Made by a program: the position numbers and the translations under genes
The notes under the pieces: generated by a model
Database searches by the model: none
Seen by the model: only the letters and a program-made list of their open reading frames with translations
What the model was told of the DNA's origin: nothing
Shown here: positions 59,702 through 64,000 of the stretch, one piece after another
Layout of the letters: every line of letters begins with the position of its first letter
Numbering within the stretch: the first letter of the stretch is position 1
Assembly: GCF_003590095.1 (NCBI RefSeq)
Contig: NC_039495.1
Location: forward strand, 124,001-188,000
Length of the DNA: 64,000 nt
Origin: Trichoplusia ni
Lineage: Eukaryota > Arthropoda > Insecta > Lepidoptera > Noctuidae
Direction of reading: 5' to 3'

Positions 59702-59887
59702 ATAGCTGTTGCCAGCGGTTCCACCGGTACATCAAACGTGACACTAACATAAAATCGGGATAAAAACTATGGTATGTGTTAAACCAAGTTATAAACTATA
59801 TGTGTACCAAATTTCAAATCAAACATCCCCTAGAAAATAATCACCCATCCATTCAAAAAACTGTTCACGTTTATAATATTAATAAGA
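59702..59887 (-). mobile_element. Diverged Helitron-like element
   Basis: Minus strand starts near TCTTATTAATATTATAAACG and ends CCGCTGGCAACAGCTAT (CTAT for CTAG). The interior has CATACCATAGTTTTTATCCC. Probably a related family or an old copy. Confidence 0.5.
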
Positions 59888-60366
59888 TTGAAGAGCCGTA
59901 AAAAAAGTTCGCTCATCATTGATATTCTTCTTTACCCCAACAACAACAACTATATAACTATGTTTTAAATTTACTGAATTCATGTGCAAATCATGAGGTA
60001 TTTTCCACATTCTTTTACACCTATTTTCAAATCATTATTACCCGAACATATTCTAAATATTATAAAGCATCTTCTATAATTATACCACGTCACGTGCACC
60101 GTTAAATAACTTGAGTTTATAAGTTGATTAGATGCATGTGTGTACAGCCAACACGGGGCACGAGGTCAAACATTATAATTGGATTTTTGGTACTCCGCCC
60201 CTTTCGTATAACACACGGTTTTGGTACTAAAGTGTACTTATATATTTAAGGTAGATACTGTCTATTTTAATGGTACAGACAGCAATGTAAGTCGTTTCAA
60301 ACAATTACAGTTACAAAGAGCCAGCATTGTCAGTAACATGTAGTGATTGATGGTTAATGTACATAT

Positions 60367-60590
60367 GACGACCTCCGTGGTCGAGTGGCGTACGCACCGG
60401 TTTCAAGGTGTCGCTAGCTCTGAGGTCCCGGGTTCGATCCCCGGTCGAGTCAATGTAAAAATTCACATTTCTACATTGTCTCGGGTCTGGGTGTTTGTCT
60501 TACCTTCGTTGTTTCTGAATTCCATACCACAAGTGCTTTAGCAACTTACTTATGGTTCAGAACAATGTATGTGATGTTGTCCGCATGATG
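60367..60590 (+). mobile_element. tRNA-derived SINE, family B, full-length
   Basis: GACCTCCGTGGTCGAGTGGC (A box), CGGGTTCGATCCCCGGTCGA (B box), TGTAAAAATTCACATTTCTA, TCTCGGGTCTGGGTGTTTGT, CAAGTGCTTTAGCAACTTAC, ending TGATGTTGTCCGCATGATG. Best copy of this family in the window. Confidence 0.88.
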
Positions 60591-60751
60591 TAGGTGGTAA
60601 ACCTATTTAGTTACCTAACAGGTCTACAGAAACTCATAGAATTAGATCGTATTTACTAACCTGTATTGATGACAGTATCGTAAACCTAAATTTGATCACA
60701 ATGAAACAGTTTTACTATGAGATACTGTTTCACGCAGACGCTCTAAGCAAA

Positions 60752-60850
60752 CGAATATTATAAATGCGAAAGTATGTGAGTGTGTTTGTATGTGTTTGTA
60801 ACTTTGTTTTCTTTTGTTCTTAAATGGCGGGGAGGAATTCGAACAGCTAG
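60752..60850 (+). mobile_element. Short Helitron-like element or deletion derivative
   Basis: ATATTATAAATGCGAAAGTA and TGTTTGTAACTTTG at the 5' side, ending GAACAGCTAG followed by T. Only about 100 bp remain between the ends. Confidence 0.45.
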
Positions 60851-61689
60851 TTAAAATATCATAAATATATGAATAACTAAAATAAGGACTGAAAATGGAA
60901 AGAAATACATACATTTAAATTCCTCCGAAAATAACCATACAAATAAAATTATAAATTTCATGACATCAATTTTCAGTTATTGCTTGTAACTTACAAATTA
61001 ATTTTTAACAAATGCTTTATATAATATTAAATGTCTTTTATTTTGGCAAATTTTCAATTTATCCTTGACCAGACTACAAAGCTGTGTTGCTATTATATAA
61101 ATAAATAGTAAACTATTATTTCAGGTCCATGAAAAGATCGTATTTATCATGTTACGAAGCCAACGGATAAATAATGTAATATAATAAGTTAACTTGTATG
61201 AGATACTTCTAAGTGCTAGATATTTACAATTTATTGAATTATACGGGAACATATTCATATAAACACAATCTTTTCCAGCAAACATTTGTTTTGCCATACA
61301 CATGAGTTTTATTAAATACATGACTAAAAAAACCTACCCAACCTAACCTAACCTACCCAATATGCATACAAAATTTCATGAAAATCGGTCGGTTCGTTTT
61401 GAACCAATTTTATAATAAAAACTAGAATTTAATAAATTAGATATACGAAGTAATTACGGTTTCGTGACTCTGAAGTTCCCTTACTAATAATCTGGAGAAA
61501 TATATAACGTTGAAAAAATGTAGGTAATTAACTTCCAAATTTAATTATAGTAGGAATCAATGTTGCTAAATCTACTTCATTTCTCTTATTTTTGGTTATA
61601 GAGGCAGAAGAAAAACATTATCTCTCTAGCTAAAACGTTACATGGGATGCAAATAAATGATTCATTTTCAATACCCTGTATATTCAATA
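60851..61689. other. Non-coding; short telomere-like run at 61335-61362
   Basis: No gene. The run CCCAACCTAACCTAACCTAC contains two perfect CCTAA units, the insect telomere repeat, plus flanking variants. It is followed by TGCATACAAAATTTCATGAA, a common repeat word. Probably part of a dispersed repeat. Confidence 0.45.
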
Positions 61690-61917
61690 CTAGCTGTTGC
61701 CCGCGACTTCGTCTGCGTGGTTAGAATATATAAGTTATGACTTTATCTTCGCTCCTATTAGTCGCAACGTGGTGGTATATAGGCTAAAACCTTCCTCGAT
61801 GAATGGGCTATTCAACACAAAAAGATTTTTTCAATTTGAACCAGTAGTTCCTGAGATTAGCGCGTTCAAACAAACAAACAAGCAAACAAACTCTTCAACT
61901 TTATATATTAGTATAGA
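61690..61917 (-). mobile_element. Non-autonomous Helitron-like element, copy 5
   Basis: Minus strand TCTATACTAATATATAAAG to CGCGGGCAACAGCTAG, with A|T flanks. Shorter than copy 1 by a deletion in the 3' half. Confidence 0.7.
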
Positions 61918-64000
61918 TTGGTCTTCTTTAATCCTCTCAGCATGTTCGGCACAATACTTCCCCGTGTATTCAGCAGCATTAGTACATATCTCCCATAAAA
62001 CATAAGGTCTTAGCTTTTACCATTTCATATTTACTGCCGCGAAACATTGTCATACAATATCTATACAATGTTGGGTGCTATTTACTCGTACTTGACGTTT
62101 GATTTTATTCCCTTTTAAGATTAGTTTAGTGTTACCACCAGCACGTGGTTATAGAATCATTTTTTAGGATTGCGTATTTAAAGAGTGAAATCAGATCCCT
62201 ATTACGAGGGTGGACCGTCTGTTTACATTCAGCTCGTCTGGTGCCAAGCTGTACCTTATGAACCGTGATATCTCGATACTTGAATTTATCACAGATTAAA
62301 TATTTCTGTGAAAAAAATAAAAGCAGCTTAAGCAACTGTCAAAAATTTTATGACTGCCACCATAAAAAAATGATATTTTACATAGTGCATAATTCCCAAG
62401 GCCTGAAAACCGGCTGGTAGCAGACGGACGGATAGACGGACAGACATTAGATAACGTACTGAACTTACCCTTTTGCGCAATCTTCTAAAAGTTAGCCACG
62501 TTAGCCGTGTTAGTCGGTAAATAAAGGAATCTTAACCAAAATTAACCGTTCATACAGGCGATGCACACGCCATCGTTACAACTTCTCTAAATCCACCTGA
62601 GGTTATATTTAGTCAAGCTTACCTTCTAAGATTTACCTAAGTTCCCCAAATTGTTTGCCGTATAGCAAATATGTATTAGATACATGCTCAAAATATGGTT
62701 CTCTCAAATATATACGGCGCTGTGCCAAGCTCGCGAATATTAACTTGTAGGCTTCTATGTTCAGATTTATTACTCCACCATTTTGGTTTATCGCGGCAAG
62801 ATGGCGGTTTTAATTAAAAATTGATGAAAGATCGTGTGAACTGATTTATGTGCCTGTTACGTGTGTCGGATGATTACCATCGTATTTGACGGGGCAATAT
62901 TTATTATTTATGGCGTTTTGGTTTTAAAATTAGAGGTTAATCTGAGTGCGGTATAAGTAATGTTGGTACTTATCGTGATTAAAATTGTAATACTTTGTAT
63001 ATGTAATAGGTACTAACAGGTATTCTAATGTTATCTACTAACTATTTTCTTTAGGAAACTTATAGTCAATTTTCATCTTTACTTATATTATAAACACGAA
63101 AGTATGTATGTATATATGGATGTTTGTTCCTCTTTTACGCAAAAACTACTCTACGGATTCAGAAGAAAGTTAGTACACCGATAGTTTTTAACCAAGATAA
63201 ACACATAGGATAGATTTATCCCAATTTTATGTTCCCGTCGGATCCTTTTCAACTACATAGTAAGATATATTTCGGTGCACATTTTGGCTGTATTTTTTTA
63301 TTATTTTACAACAAAAAAACCACAAGCATCAAAACTTAAACCTCATTGAGTTCTGCTCACAACGCCCTCATCTCAAACCGGTTATAACCAGATCGCTCGA
63401 AGCCTCTCTTGTTCGGTTAAGAGGCGAGAGAGGCTGACGACGCCAAGACCCTCGTTTTATCGGCCTCTAGGGGATGTAAGGGCCTCTTGTCGGCGTTAAG
63501 CCACCCATTAGTGATCGCGATCTCACCACTCAATGTTTTGAATATGCTTGACACATTTTTTGGTTTAACGTGGGGTTGGTCAAGTGTACCTAATTTTGAA
63601 TTGTTTGAAGTTTGTTGTGAAAGAATTTTGGAAAATAAGCTCGGGCTTACGGATAATGCATTTATTCTTCACCGTTTTGACGATATAGATTCCTAAATAT
63701 CTTCAATCCCTCATGGGTTTTTTTCCGATTTCGAAAATGAGTGTGATTATTGACTGATTGCAGGTTCGATCCCCGCTGATCCCCCGTCTGATCCCCCGAA
63801 TGCTTGTTAAGCCACAGCACAAGGATTAAATACCTCAGTGAGGAGTAATGTTGCACTTTTTGGCTAAACATCTATTCAGACCTAGTCTGTATATATGTAA
63901 ACAGCTTAGCAATAAGAAAAGCAATCTTTACTTTTTTAACAAATATAAACTTGTGTAAGGTCTAAGTATATATGTATATTCAAATTCATGAAATAATAAA
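61918..64000. other. Non-coding with repeat fragments
   Basis: No gene recognised. About 62200-62330 (TGGTGCCAAGCTGTACCTTA, TGAACCGTGATATCTCG) belongs to the dispersed repeat seen near 45000. About 63086-63245 (TAAACACGAAAGTATGTATG, CTTTTACGCAAAAACTACTC) is a Helitron-like 5' half. 63380-63490 is GC-richer and holds AAACCGGTTATAACC. 63755-63785 has a B-box-like GCAGGTTCGATCCCCGC without a matching A box. Confidence 0.45.

Noticed and set aside
63755..63785. tRNA-like B box GCAGGTTCGATCCCCGC
   Set aside because: No A box or cloverleaf upstream; at best a SINE scrap.

Overview
This 64 kb window is AT-rich, repeat-dense eukaryotic DNA with no recognisable host protein-coding gene. I read it as lepidopteran, most likely a noctuoid-type moth. 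That is inference from the repeats: several copies of the A|T-inserting Helitron whose 3' end reads CGGGCAACAGCTAG, at least three families of tRNA-derived SINEs, the dispersed repeat with the core GTTGGGGTCGGCT, and a Penelope-like element. The window is probably intergenic, or part of a very long intron.

Only transposon genes can be read. (1) A complete PIF/Harbinger DNA transposon lies at 21960-25545. It has inverted ends, a TTA target duplication, an intact two-exon HARBI1-type DDE nuclease gene (+ strand) and an intact four-exon Myb/SANT-like DNA-binding partner gene (- strand). The two genes converge, and every splice junction I predict keeps the frame. A SINE sits in the first intron of the partner gene. 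(2) A Penelope-like retroelement lies at 52706-55052. It has 85-bp inverted terminal repeats, a 12-bp target duplication, and a reverse transcriptase plus GIY-YIG endonuclease ORF broken once by a frameshift.

The most unusual signal is a family of short fold-back elements of about 190-200 bp. The best copies are 28407-28596 and 42938-43134, with decayed ones near 14.7, 19.0, 33.4, 39.7 and 41.8 kb. They are built from the terminal repeats of that same Penelope-like element with the interior deleted, and the two best copies have their own 12-13-bp target duplications. They look like MITEs but derive from a retroelement. The terminal repeat also carries a fragment resembling a hammerhead-ribozyme core (GTCC-GAAAC-TA-GTC).

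Layout: 0-21.9 kb, non-coding DNA with SINEs, Helitrons and dispersed repeats; 21.96-25.55 kb, Harbinger; 25.5-47.8 kb, non-coding DNA with fold-back elements, SINEs, several near-perfect short-loop hairpins and a cluster of CCGGT motifs near 38.9 kb; 47.85-48.74 kb, a 21-bp minisatellite of about 35 copies in which almost every unit carries a consensus 5' splice-site sequence; 52.06-55.06 kb, a Helitron followed by the Penelope-like element; 55-64 kb, SINEs, Helitron remnants and unassigned DNA.

All coordinates and splice sites come from reading the sequence by eye. No database comparison was possible, so family names for non-coding repeats are provisional.
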